Part shown: in pieces, positions 46,689-55,643 of the stretch | Numbering within the stretch: the stretch's first letter is position 1 | How the letters are laid out: every line of letters starts with the position of its first letter | Assembly (NCBI RefSeq): GCF_965208555.1 | Contig: NZ_OZ242342.1 | Span: 2,418,001 to 2,482,000 of the forward strand | DNA length: 64,000 bases | DNA from: Poriferisodalis sp965208555 | GTDB taxonomy: Bacteria > Actinomycetota > Acidimicrobiia > Acidimicrobiales > Poriferisodalaceae | Direction of reading: 5' to 3' | Translations under genes and position numbers: made by a program | The notes under the pieces: model-generated | Told to the model about the DNA's origin: nothing | The model's input: only the letters and a program-made list of their open reading frames with translations | The model's database searches: none

Positions 46689-48389
46689 ATGACCGGATCA
46701 CACCGACGGCTATGGCGCCTGCTGGCGCTGCTGTTCGCGTTCTCGCTTCTCGCCGCTGCGTGCGGCGGCGGTGACGACGACGATGCGGGCGACGGCACCA
46801 CGGACGCCGGCACGCAGACAGCCGATGAGGACATGGCCGATGAGGACATGGCCGACGAGGAGATGGCCGACGAGGCTGAGCCGGAGGACGAAGGCTCCAT
46901 CGGCGGCGGCATCACCCAGGAGGCGTTGGAGGAAGACGCCGCCGAAGACGAGGAGATGGCCGACGAGGAGATGGCTGACGACATGACGGCCGTCAACCCT
47001 GACGATTTCGACCTGTCCACGATCGACGGAATCTGGGAGCTGGCCGCTGCACAGCGTCAGGCCATCGTCGACAAGCTCACTGCCGGCATCGAGTCCGGAG
47101 AGTGGGGCGTCGGCGACGACGGCATCCTGCGGGGGCCGTCGGGCTTCGAGATCGACATGAACGAGTGCCCGGCGGACTGGTCCGATACCACCGGCATCAC
47201 CGAGGACACGATTCGCATCGGTCAGACGACGGTGAAGTCGGGCAATCTGGCTGCATACGGCGACATCACTGTTGGCTGGGAGAACTACTACGAGTACGTC
47301 AACGCGACCGGCGGCGTAGCCGGCAAGGACATGGTGCTGATCTCCCGTGACGACGGTTATGTGGCAGCCCAGACCATCGAGTTCATCGACGAGCTGATCG
47401 AGTCGGAGAACGTCTTCGCGCTGCACACGCTCGGCTCGCCGAACACGCTGGCCGTGTACGACCAGATCAACGACGAGTGCATCCCGCAGGTCATGGTGGC
47501 AACGGGTCACCCGGCCTGGGGCGACCCGGTGAACCATCCGTGGACCACAGGCCTGCAGATGTCGTACTCGACTGAGGCGATCCTGTGGGGCAACTGGATC
47601 AAGGAGAATCTCGCCGACGAGCTGCCGGTGAAGGTGGCCGGCTTGGTGATGGACAACGACTTCGGGTTGGCCTATGAGCTGGGCTTCGAGGCCTATGCGC
47701 ATGCGAACCCCGACGTCGTGAGCGAGTTCATCCCGGTGCGCCACGACCCGGCCGCTCCCACGCTGACCAACGAGGTCACGACCATCGCGGCAGCGAGCCC
47801 GAACGTGTTCATCTCGATGACTGCCGGCAACCCGTGCCTGCTTGCGATTCAAGAGGTCGACGCCTCGGGCCTGCTCGACGACCTGTCCGTGGCTTTCACG
47901 CCGTCGGTCTGCAAGGCCGTGGCGGCCTACATGGCGCCGGCGGGCGATTCGGCTGACGACTGGTGGATCGTGGGCGGCGGTGTCAAGGACTCCACTGATC
48001 CGAAGCACGTTGACGAGCCGTTCATCTCGTTCCTGCGGAGCGAGTTGGCCGATCGCGGGCTCGATCCCGAGATCTCGCTGCTCGGCACCGGCTACTACTT
48101 CGCCTACCCGCACACGGAGGCGATCCGGGTGGCTGCGGAGCTGCCGGGCGGCCTGACCAGGACCAACTTCATCCTGGCGGCGCGGTCGCTGGACATCTAC
48201 CACCCGCTGCTGCTCGACGGCATCAACTTCGCTGCCGACGGCGCTGTGGATGGGTACTACGTGGAAGGCTCGGACTTCAGCCAGTACGACGCGGCGGAGC
48301 AGACGTGGGACATCGTCGGCGACATCGTGGACGTGAACGGCGGCTCTCCGAACTGCGCCTGGGACAAGGACAACGGCGGCTGCCGCTAG
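46689..48389 (+). CDS. Type-1 periplasmic-binding lipoprotein (paralogue 2)
   Basis: 566 residues, same layout as the gene at 44793: LLAAAC lipobox, acidic Met-containing repeats (ADEDMADEDMADEEMADE, EEMADEEMADD), then the same ligand-binding fold with ESGEWGVGDDGILRGP and NECPADWSDTTGIT. Long stretches are identical (HTLGSPNTLAVYD, WGNWIKENLAD, AGLVMDNDFGLAYELGFE), and both end CAWDKDNGGC or CVWDKDNGGC. This points to a tandem duplication. ATG 46689 with AGGAG at 46679-46683. Confidence 0.85.
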   Translation: MTGSHRRLWRLLALLFAFSLLAAACGGGDDDDAGDGTTDAGTQTADEDMADEDMADEEMADEAEPEDEGSIGGGITQEALEEDAAEDEEMADEEMADDMTAVNPDDFDLSTIDGIWELAAAQRQAIVDKLTAGIESGEWGVGDDGILRGPSGFEIDMNECPADWSDTTGITEDTIRIGQTTVKSGNLAAYGDITVGWENYYEYVNATGGVAGKDMVLISRDDGYVAAQTIEFIDELIESENVFALHTLGSPNTLAVYDQINDECIPQVMVATGHPAWGDPVNHPWTTGLQMSYSTEAILWGNWIKENLADELPVKVAGLVMDNDFGLAYELGFEAYAHANPDVVSEFIPVRHDPAAPTLTNEVTTIAAASPNVFISMTAGNPCLLAIQEVDASGLLDDLSVAFTPSVCKAVAAYMAPAGDSADDWWIVGGGVKDSTDPKHVDEPFISFLRSELADRGLDPEISLLGTGYYFAYPHTEAIRVAAELPGGLTRTNFILAARSLDIYHPLLLDGINFAADGAVDGYYVEGSDFSQYDAAEQTWDIVGDIVDVNGGSPNCAWDKDNGGCR

Positions 48390-48450
48390 GCAGGCGCCGC
48401 ATCAGGATCAGGGCTGCCGCTGATTCACAGCTGCAGTTGATCTAGCGACA

Positions 48451-48498
48451 GCGAGCGGCCGTCGCCGCCGGAATGATCCGGCAGCGGCGGCCGCTCGT
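48451..48498. terminator. Large hairpin after paralogue 2
   Basis: 20-bp stem, 48452-48471 with 48478-48497, one G-U and one A-C mismatch, 6-base loop AATGAT. It stands between two converging genes and could end transcription from both sides. Confidence 0.72.
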
Positions 48499-48522
48499 CG
48501 CGTTCGCTGAGCTGCTGTTGAT

Positions 48523-50124
48523 CTAGGGATCGATGAGGACGCCGGGGTTGAGGATGCCGTTGGGGTCGAGCCGCTTCTTGGCGGCCCGGATCGCTTCGGC
48601 AAACAACTCCGGGCGCTGGCGGTCGTACGCGTTGGGGCGGTGCATCCGGCCCACCGCATGGTGGTGTGTGCAGGTGCCGCCAGCAGCTTCGAGTGCTTCG
48701 TTGGCAGCGTCCTTGACGATCTGCCACTGCTCGATCTCGCCGCCCTGGGTGCCCATGCCCGACCACGTGTAGTACGGCGCCGGTCCGTCTGTGTAGACGT
48801 GGGTGAACCGGCACGACAGCGAATGGTGCGGCCCGAAGACTTCTGCCAGCACTGCACCGACTTTCTCACGCACCACCGCATCGAATTCAGGCCACTGGTC
48901 CCAGGTGATGGCAGTCTCGAACGTGTCATTGATCAGGCCCAGCGAGGTCTCCACGCCGTTGCCGACGCCGATGAACGCGTTGCGCCAGGCACCGACCGCG
49001 CCGCCGCGCCCGGTCGGCGTTCCCGTCCCGTCGTCGATCTGGATCTCGTCATCCGGTACGTGCCCATCACATTCACGTGCGATCTCGACCGCTTGGGCGA
49101 TGTTGTGACGCTGGGTCAGCTCGGCCGATTCGAACGACACGATGACCAGCGCGTGCTCACCGTCCATGCCCGCGGCCCGACCGGCTTCGGCCGGGTCGAG
49201 GATGCGCAGGTTCGCGGGCCACAGCTTTGCCTGGACCAAGTGCCGCACCGCGGTGTAGCCCGCTTCCCATGACGGGAACGTGATGCCGGCCGTGGCGCGG
49301 AAGGTGGGGCGCTTCTGGATGCGCATCCACGCTTCGGTGATGATGCCGTAGATGCCTTCCGAGCCGATCACCATGCGGTCGGGGCTGGGGCCTGCGCCCG
49401 AGCCGGGCAGCCGGCGCGACTCCCACCAGCCCGACGGCGTGATCATCCGGGTCGACTCCACGAAGTCGTCGATGTGGGTGTGATTGGTGGCGTAGTGGCC
49501 GCCCGAGCGGGTCGCTATCCAGCCGCCCAGCGTCGAGAACCGGAACGACTGGGGGAAGTGACGCAGGGTGTGCCCGCTGGGCCGCAGCTGATCCTCGAGG
49601 TGTGGGCCGAACACGCCGGCCTGGATGCGCGCAGCCCGCGACACGTCGTCGATCTCGAGGACCTGATCGAGCTGGTCCAAGGAGATCACCACGGTGGGTC
49701 CGCGATCTTCCGGTGGCGTCAGGCCCCACACCACCGACGAACCGCCGCCGTAGGGCACGGCGATATGACCCTGGGCGTCGCACCAGTCGAGTGTCGCTTC
49801 CACTTCGGTCTCGTTGCGCGGGTGCGTCACCACGTCGGGCGGGTTCGGGAAGTCCAGGTTGAACGCCCGGACCCGTTCGGTGAAGTGGGCGCCGTAGGCG
49901 TACCGGGCCCGGTCGTAGGTGCTGGTCGAGCACCAGCCGGCCACCGAGTCGGGAATCGTGATGCGCGACGGGCGCAGATCCGCGTCATCCACTGACGGGA
50001 CCGGCTTGGCTACGATCTCGGTGCCGTACTGGGCCGAGAGCTTCTTGGCCAGCTCCGCCCGGTCGGCGTCGGTGGGTTCTTCCGATTCCAGGCACCACGC
50101 CCAGAACGACTTGCGATCAGCCAT
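48523..50124 (-). CDS. FAD-binding oxidase, alkyl-DHAP synthase-like
   Basis: 533 residues. PCMH-type FAD domain: PPDVVTHPRNETEVEATLDWC, VPYGGGSSVVWGLTPPE, LGGWIATRSGGHYATNHTHIDDFV. C-terminal THHHAVGRMHRP is the His-triplet active site of alkyldihydroxyacetone-phosphate synthases, followed by KKRLDPNGILNPGVL. By family this could make ether-lipid precursors, exchanging an acyl for an alkyl group; other VAO-family oxidases are possible. Followed on the same strand by nothing within 130 bp. Confidence 0.85.
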   Translation of the reverse strand: MADRKSFWAWCLESEEPTDADRAELAKKLSAQYGTEIVAKPVPSVDDADLRPSRITIPDSVAGWCSTSTYDRARYAYGAHFTERVRAFNLDFPNPPDVVTHPRNETEVEATLDWCDAQGHIAVPYGGGSSVVWGLTPPEDRGPTVVISLDQLDQVLEIDDVSRAARIQAGVFGPHLEDQLRPSGHTLRHFPQSFRFSTLGGWIATRSGGHYATNHTHIDDFVESTRMITPSGWWESRRLPGSGAGPSPDRMVIGSEGIYGIITEAWMRIQKRPTFRATAGITFPSWEAGYTAVRHLVQAKLWPANLRILDPAEAGRAAGMDGEHALVIVSFESAELTQRHNIAQAVEIARECDGHVPDDEIQIDDGTGTPTGRGGAVGAWRNAFIGVGNGVETSLGLINDTFETAITWDQWPEFDAVVREKVGAVLAEVFGPHHSLSCRFTHVYTDGPAPYYTWSGMGTQGGEIEQWQIVKDAANEALEAAGGTCTHHHAVGRMHRPNAYDRQRPELFAEAIRAAKKRLDPNGILNPGVLIDP

Positions 50125-50173
50125 TGCTCATGCCTCCACGTGCGTGCCCGTCAAGCTAGATGTTTCGGCCGCG

Positions 50174-51379
50174 TCAGTCGTCGGCAAGCAGTGCGCGGCT
50201 GATGACGAGTTTCTGGATCTCGCTCGTTCCCTCGCCGATGATCATCAGCGGCGCGTCCCGGTAGTAGCGCTCCACCGGGTACTCGGTGGAGAAGCCGTTC
50301 CCGCCGTGGATGCGCATCGCATCCAGCGACAGCTCTGCAGCGGTCTCCGAGGCGAACAGCTTGGCCATGCCTGCGGCCAAGTCGACCCGCTCGCCGGCAT
50401 CGGCCTTGCGAGCCGCGTCGTAGGTCATCAGCCGCGCAGCGTGCAGCTTGGTGGCCATCTCGGCGATCTTGAAGGCGATGGCCTGATGCTTGGCGATGGG
50501 CTTGCCGAAGGCCTCTCGCTGCTTCGCGTAGGCCACCGCGGCGTCGTAGGCAGCCTGCGCGACGCCCACCCCTCGGGCTGCCACGTTGATGCGCCCCAGC
50601 TCCAATGCAGCGAGCGCCCAGCGCAGGCCATTCCCGATGCCCTCATCGCCGCCGAGCACACGGTCGGCAGGGATCCGGTGGTCCACGTAGGACATCTCGA
50701 CAGTTTCGAGGCCGCGGTAGCCGATCTTGTCGATCTTGCGGCTCACCGTGATGCCGCCCGAGTGCTTGCCCGGCGTCTTGTCCACCAGGAAGCAGGTGAT
50801 GCCCGAGCTGCCCGACGGGTCGCCTTCGGGAACCCGAGCCAGCAGTGCCACGATGCCCGCGCGCTCGCCGTTGGTGACCCACATCTTGGTGCCGTTGATG
50901 ACGAACTCGTCGCCGTCGCGCACCGCACGGCAGCGCAGAGCGCCCGCGTCGGAGCCGCTGTCAGGTTCCGACAGCGAGAAACAGCCGCGCAGCTTGCCGG
51001 TGGCCATCTGGGGGAGTGATCTGTCCCGCTGCTCAGCGGTCCCGAACCGGTCGATCAGCTTGGCGCAGATGAGATGACTGTTGACGATGCCCGCCAGCGA
51101 CATCCATCCCCGCGAGAGCTCCTCGATCACCCGGGCGTAGGTCACATGGTCGAGGTCGAGCCCGCCGTGCGATTCGGGAATGGTGGCGCCGAACAGGCCG
51201 AAGTCCTCCATCTGTTCGGCCATCTCGGTCGGGTACTCGTCCGCCAGCTCCAGCGCGGACGACCCGGGCACGACGACGTCGTCCACCCAGCGGCGCAGCG
51301 TGTCGATGATCTCGTCGGCAACCTCGTCAGCGGCTTCGTCGTCGTGCTGCACCGATCCTCCAAGTTCTTGCCCCGTCAT
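50174..51379 (-). CDS. Acyl-CoA dehydrogenase
   Basis: 401 residues. FSLSEPDSGSDAG and WVTNGERAG are the FAD/substrate loops; RIHGGNGFSTEYPVERYYRDA and IGEGTSEIQ at the C-terminus hold the catalytic-base Glu in GEGTSE. It oxidises an acyl-CoA to the trans-2-enoyl-CoA with an ETF acceptor. 49 bp upstream of the ADPS-like gene on the same strand, so an operon is likely. Chain-length preference is not readable. Confidence 0.92.
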   Translation of the reverse strand: MTGQELGGSVQHDDEAADEVADEIIDTLRRWVDDVVVPGSSALELADEYPTEMAEQMEDFGLFGATIPESHGGLDLDHVTYARVIEELSRGWMSLAGIVNSHLICAKLIDRFGTAEQRDRSLPQMATGKLRGCFSLSEPDSGSDAGALRCRAVRDGDEFVINGTKMWVTNGERAGIVALLARVPEGDPSGSSGITCFLVDKTPGKHSGGITVSRKIDKIGYRGLETVEMSYVDHRIPADRVLGGDEGIGNGLRWALAALELGRINVAARGVGVAQAAYDAAVAYAKQREAFGKPIAKHQAIAFKIAEMATKLHAARLMTYDAARKADAGERVDLAAGMAKLFASETAAELSLDAMRIHGGNGFSTEYPVERYYRDAPLMIIGEGTSEIQKLVISRALLADD

Positions 51380-51456
51380 GGCAGCGGCGTTGCCTGCGCT
51401 GTCGGAGCAACGCAGTTGCTCCTAGCATGCGCGCCGTTGACAAAAGGGGTACGACG

Positions 51457-52500
51457 ATGAAGATATCCATGGCAATCGGCGCAGGTGCGAGCTTGGATCC
51501 CAAGCGGCTCACCCAGCACGTGGCCGATCTCGAAGCCGCAGGCGTCGACATGATCTGGGGCGGCGAGATCTACGGCTTCGACCTGGTGTCGACGCTGGCG
51601 TATGTCGCCGCCAAGACCGAGCGCATCCAGCTCATGACCGGAATCCTGCCTATCTATTCACGCAGCCCCGCCATCATCGCTCAGACCGCGATGACCATCG
51701 ACACGCTGTCAGAGGGTCGCTTCATCCTGGGCCTGGGAACCTCGGGACCCCAGGTGATCGAGGGCTGGCACGGGGTGCCGTTCAGCAAACCGATGGGACG
51801 GACTCGCGATGTCATCGAGATCTGCCGCAAGGTCTGGTCTGGTGACAAGGTCGTTCATGAGGGCAGCGCCGTCAGCCTGCCCTATGACGGGGGCACCGGC
51901 CTGGGCAAGCCGCTCAAGCTCATGGCCAAACCTTTCCGCAGGGACATCCCGATAGCGGTGGCGTCGATCGGACCCCGCAACGTGGAGATGACCGCCGAGC
52001 TGGCCGAGGTCTGGCAGCCCATCCATTTCCTTCCCGAGAAGTTCAACGACGTGTGGGGAGAGTCGCTCGCTGCTGGCGGCGCCAAGCGTTCCGACGACCT
52101 GGCCGACCTGCAGATCGTGGCGGGGGGCACTGTGGCGCTGGGTGATGGCGCGATGGTCGATTCGGTGCGCAAGGGAGTGCGCGACAACGTCGGCTTCTAC
52201 GTCGGCGGCATGGGCGCTCGCGACAAGAACTTCTACAACGACCTGTTCAAGCGGTACGGCTATGTCGACGAGGCCACCAAGATCCAAGACCTGTTCCTGA
52301 CCGGCAAGCGTGACGAGGCATTCGCCGCAGTGCCCGACGACTACGTGGACCGTGCCAGTCTCACGGGAGATCCCGAACGTGTGAAGGAACGAGTCGAGGT
52401 GTACCGCTCGGTCGGCGTGAGCTACCTGGACATCACCATCCCGCCTGAGACCGAGAATCCCCTGGACGTGATCTCGCAGGTAAAGGCTTGGGCCGAGTAG
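51457..52500 (+). CDS. LLM-class F420-dependent oxidoreductase
   Basis: 347 residues. KISMAIGAGASLDPKRLTQHVADLEAAGVDMIWGGEIYG, TGILPIYSRSPAIIAQTAMTID, LSEGRFILGLGTSGPQVIEGWHG and PIAVASIGPRNVEMT give the TIGR03559-like layout, a mycobacterial/acidimicrobial F420 group. ATG 51457 has AAAGGGG upstream and is preferred to ATG 51427. The next gene begins within or just after its stop, so they are coupled. Confidence 0.9.
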   Translation: MKISMAIGAGASLDPKRLTQHVADLEAAGVDMIWGGEIYGFDLVSTLAYVAAKTERIQLMTGILPIYSRSPAIIAQTAMTIDTLSEGRFILGLGTSGPQVIEGWHGVPFSKPMGRTRDVIEICRKVWSGDKVVHEGSAVSLPYDGGTGLGKPLKLMAKPFRRDIPIAVASIGPRNVEMTAELAEVWQPIHFLPEKFNDVWGESLAAGGAKRSDDLADLQIVAGGTVALGDGAMVDSVRKGVRDNVGFYVGGMGARDKNFYNDLFKRYGYVDEATKIQDLFLTGKRDEAFAAVPDDYVDRASLTGDPERVKERVEVYRSVGVSYLDITIPPETENPLDVISQVKAWAE

Positions 52501-52508
52501 CCGGACCG

Positions 52509-53015
52509 GTGTCGCCAGCCGATAGGGGTCCTGACGCAAGCCCCGGTCGTTCGAGTGCCCGCGAGCGCTTCCTCGCGGGCGCGTCCCTCGTGGGGATAAC
52601 GCCGGAGATCCTGCGCTTTCCCGAAGGTACCCGCACTGCTGAACAGGCGGCCGCTGCGGTGGGATGCGAGCTTGGCCAGATTGTCAAGTCGCTCGTGTTC
52701 CTCTGCGAGGGTCGGCCGGTGCTGGCGCTCACCTCGGGCGCCAACCGGGTGGACACCAAGCGGCTCGGCACCGTGCTCGGCGGCAAGATCTCGCGGGCTG
52801 ACGCTGACGGCGTGCGAGAGTCCACCGGCTACGCGATCGGCGGCACGCCGCCATTCGGACATGCGAGGCCGCTGCGGGCGGTCGTAGATCCTGCGCTGCT
52901 GAGCTACGACACCGTGTGGGCTGCAGCGGGCACACCCGACACGGTGTTCGAACTGACGCCCGACGAGCTGGTGCGCGCCAGCGGCGCCGAGGTCGCCGGC
53001 TTCGCCACCGACTGA
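52509..53015 (+). CDS. YbaK/ProX-type aminoacyl-tRNA deacylase
   Basis: 168 residues. RTAEQAAAAVGCELGQIVKSLVFLCEGRPVLALTSG and DTKRLGTVLGGKISRADADGVRESTGYAIGGTPPFGH are the YbaK core; the invariant Lys before SLVF and the GGTPPFGH loop line the pocket. It hydrolyses mischarged tRNA in trans. GTG 52509 used (8 bp after the LLM stop); TTG 52488 overlapping the LLM gene would add 7 residues. Confidence 0.88.
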   Translation: MSPADRGPDASPGRSSARERFLAGASLVGITPEILRFPEGTRTAEQAAAAVGCELGQIVKSLVFLCEGRPVLALTSGANRVDTKRLGTVLGGKISRADADGVRESTGYAIGGTPPFGHARPLRAVVDPALLSYDTVWAAAGTPDTVFELTPDELVRASGAEVAGFATD

Positions 53016-53039
53016 CTGCGATGCGTCCAGCCGGCGCGC

Positions 53040-55427
53040 TCAGCCCGCGTGCTCGGGCTCTTCGCCGTGTTCGAGCTGCTCGACGTGCTCGACGTGCTCG
53101 GGTTCAAGATCCTCGTCGTCGGCATGCCCGATATCGGGCAATTCGCCTTCGACACGAAGGTTGGGGATGATGCGGTCGAGCCAGGCCGGCAGCCACCAGT
53201 TGCGGGCGCCGAGCAACTCCATCGTGGACGGCACGATGAGCATCCGCACGAGGGTGGCGTCGATGGCGATCGCCGTCGCGAGACCCAGGCCGAACAGCTT
53301 GACGACACGCTCCTCCTCCAGCACGAAGCTGCCGAACACGACGATCATGATCGCTGCCGCTGCCGTGATGACCCTGGCGGTCGCAGCCAACCCATCGGCG
53401 ACAGAGTTGACCGGATCGCCCGTGCGCTCGTACTCCTCCTTCATGCGAGACAGCAGGAAGACCTCGTAGTCCATCGACAGCCCGAACAGCACGGCGAACA
53501 GCATCATGGGGATGAACGGCTCGATCGGCGCCGGCTGGATGCCGAGCACGCTGCCGAACCAGCCCCACTGGAAGATGGCCACCAGCACGCCGTAGGACGC
53601 GCCGATGGACAGCATGTTCATGATGACCGCCTTGAGCGGCACCACCAGCGAGCGGAACACGGCCATCAGCAGCAGGAACGACGCCCCCAGCACCGCTCCG
53701 AAGAAGATCAGCATGCGTCCGGCCAGATAGTCGCTGAAGTCGATCTGGAAGGCCACCGAGCCGCCGACCAGCGCATCGACGCCGGTTCCGCCCATCGCCG
53801 TCGGGATGACTTGGTCGCGCAGCGTGTGGACGAGCGTCTCGGTGTCGGCGTCCTGGGGACCGGTTGCGGGCAGCACCCGGATCATCGCCGCCTGACCGTC
53901 GGGGCTCGGGAACGGGGGCGAGGCAGCCACGACGCCTTCGGTGCGGTTCAGCGCATCGGTCAGCTCCAACAGCGCGAGGAGGTCCTGGTTGCCGGATGTC
54001 TCGGCCACGATCAGCAGCGGGCCGTTCGCGCCCGGGCCGAAGCCGTCAGCGATGAGGTCGTAGGCCTGGCGCGTGGTGCTGTCGGGCGGGAAATTGCCCT
54101 CGTCGGAGAAACCGAGACGCAAGGCGAACACCGGGGCGGCGGCCAGCACCAGCACGGCGGTTCCGCCGAGCGCGAACAGCCAGGCCCGGCGCTGCACGAC
54201 CCGGCTGAGCCGGTACCAGGCGGTGGCACGCAGCGGCTTGGGCTGCCGGTGATGCAGGATCCGCCTCAATGGGTTGCGAGGGCCGCCGACGGCCCCCGCC
54301 ACGAGTACGGCGACCGCGACGGGAATCGCCGCCAGCAGGGGCCGGATGCCGAGTCCGAATCCCAGCAGCGCCACCGACACCAGCGACGCTGCGAGGATGC
54401 CGCGGACCCTGGTGGTGGTCATGCGGTTCCGCATCAGCCCCAGCACGGCGGGCAGCAGGGTCATCGATCCCGCCATCACGATCGCGACGGTGATCGCTGC
54501 AGACAGCCCCATTCCGGCGACAAAGGGCAGGCCCATGAGCAGCAGTCCCAGCAGCGATACCACCACGGTTGCACCGGCGAAGACCACCGAACGGCCTGCG
54601 GAATCCAGCGCTGCACCCACGGCGTCCAGCGGTCCGAAGCCGCTGCGAACCCACTCGCGGTAGCGGTTGAGGATGATCAGCGCGTAGTCGATGCCGACGC
54701 CGAGCCCGATCATCACACCGAGGGTCGGCGCGACGTCGGGCACCGTGAACACATTGCTGAGGACGGTGATGCCGAGCGCGCCGATGCCGACGCCGATGAT
54801 CGCCGTCCCGACGGTCACGCCCATGGCGACCACCGAGCCGACGGCCGCGATCAGCACGAACACAGCGAACGCCAGCCCGATGGCCTCGGTCTCGGGGGGT
54901 TCCTGTCCGGAGAGCCACGCACCGCCGACTTCCACTTGCACACCGGGGATCTTGCGCACGCCGCTGCGCTCGATGAGCTCGTCGATGTGCTCGCCGAGCC
55001 CACCCGCCTCGTCGACGTTGAACGAGCGGCTGATCTGAACCTCGGCGACGGCGATCTGGCCCGCATGGGGACCATGCTGCGCGATGAACTGGCGGCCGCC
55101 AGGGTCGTACGGCGAGTTGACGGTCACATCGTCGAGGGCATCCACTGCGACAAACAGCTCGGCGAGCGTCGACCGCACGGCCGGGTCGTCAACCCCGGAA
55201 CTGGACTTGACGACGATCGAGCCGCCGATGTTGGAGCCGAGGTCGCCGAAGTGTGCGTCCAGCACATCGGCGGCGCGGTCGCTCTCGGAGTCAGGCGTGC
55301 TCAGCGCTGCGCCGTAGGACGCTCCGATGATGGCGGCGAGCAGCGCTGCGGTGACGGCGAAGCCCAGCCATCCCGCCAAGACACGCCACGGGTTGCGGAA
55401 GCACCACTGGCCGAGCGCGGTGTACAT
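53040..55427 (-). CDS. MMPL-family RND transporter
   Basis: 795 residues, twelve membrane segments in two halves, each with a large external domain (residues ~40-190 and ~440-560). GVGIDYALIILNRYREW and FGLSMDYEVFLLSRMKEEYER are the paired MMPL motifs with Asp-Tyr proton relay residues. MmpL proteins export lipids or siderophores; cargo here unknown. An acidic His/Glu tail (HADDEDLEPEHVEHVEQLEH) ends the protein, unlike usual MmpL. Divergent from the nucleotidase over 216 bp. Confidence 0.92.
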   Translation of the reverse strand: MYTALGQWCFRNPWRVLAGWLGFAVTAALLAAIIGASYGAALSTPDSESDRAADVLDAHFGDLGSNIGGSIVVKSSSGVDDPAVRSTLAELFVAVDALDDVTVNSPYDPGGRQFIAQHGPHAGQIAVAEVQISRSFNVDEAGGLGEHIDELIERSGVRKIPGVQVEVGGAWLSGQEPPETEAIGLAFAVFVLIAAVGSVVAMGVTVGTAIIGVGIGALGITVLSNVFTVPDVAPTLGVMIGLGVGIDYALIILNRYREWVRSGFGPLDAVGAALDSAGRSVVFAGATVVVSLLGLLLMGLPFVAGMGLSAAITVAIVMAGSMTLLPAVLGLMRNRMTTTRVRGILAASLVSVALLGFGLGIRPLLAAIPVAVAVLVAGAVGGPRNPLRRILHHRQPKPLRATAWYRLSRVVQRRAWLFALGGTAVLVLAAAPVFALRLGFSDEGNFPPDSTTRQAYDLIADGFGPGANGPLLIVAETSGNQDLLALLELTDALNRTEGVVAASPPFPSPDGQAAMIRVLPATGPQDADTETLVHTLRDQVIPTAMGGTGVDALVGGSVAFQIDFSDYLAGRMLIFFGAVLGASFLLLMAVFRSLVVPLKAVIMNMLSIGASYGVLVAIFQWGWFGSVLGIQPAPIEPFIPMMLFAVLFGLSMDYEVFLLSRMKEEYERTGDPVNSVADGLAATARVITAAAAIMIVVFGSFVLEEERVVKLFGLGLATAIAIDATLVRMLIVPSTMELLGARNWWLPAWLDRIIPNLRVEGELPDIGHADDEDLEPEHVEHVEQLEHGEEPEHAG

Positions 55428-55643
55428 CGGCGGCGTCCTTTCGAGACGGTGAGCGATGGCGTGGCCCAGCGTGATGTCTGGTGCCCGGCACCGAGCGCCC
55501 GGAGCGGGTCAGCCCGGCAAGCTACCGCCGCGGCTGGCTGTGCGGCGCGCGCCATGAGCATTTGCCTCTACGTTTCCCGCCCGTGGCATCGCTGTCACAC
55601 CGAGCTGCGACACTTTGCGGCCGATGAACTGGGGAGGCAGCAG

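Noticed and set aside
53049..55643. Giant + strand reading frame upstream of the nucleotidase
   Set aside because: It is antisense to the MMPL gene, with no motifs; the nucleotidase has its own start and ribosome site at 55644.
55428..55643. Gene in the divergent gap between MMPL and nucleotidase
   Set aside because: No frame with a start, ribosome site and plausible composition; treated as a promoter region.
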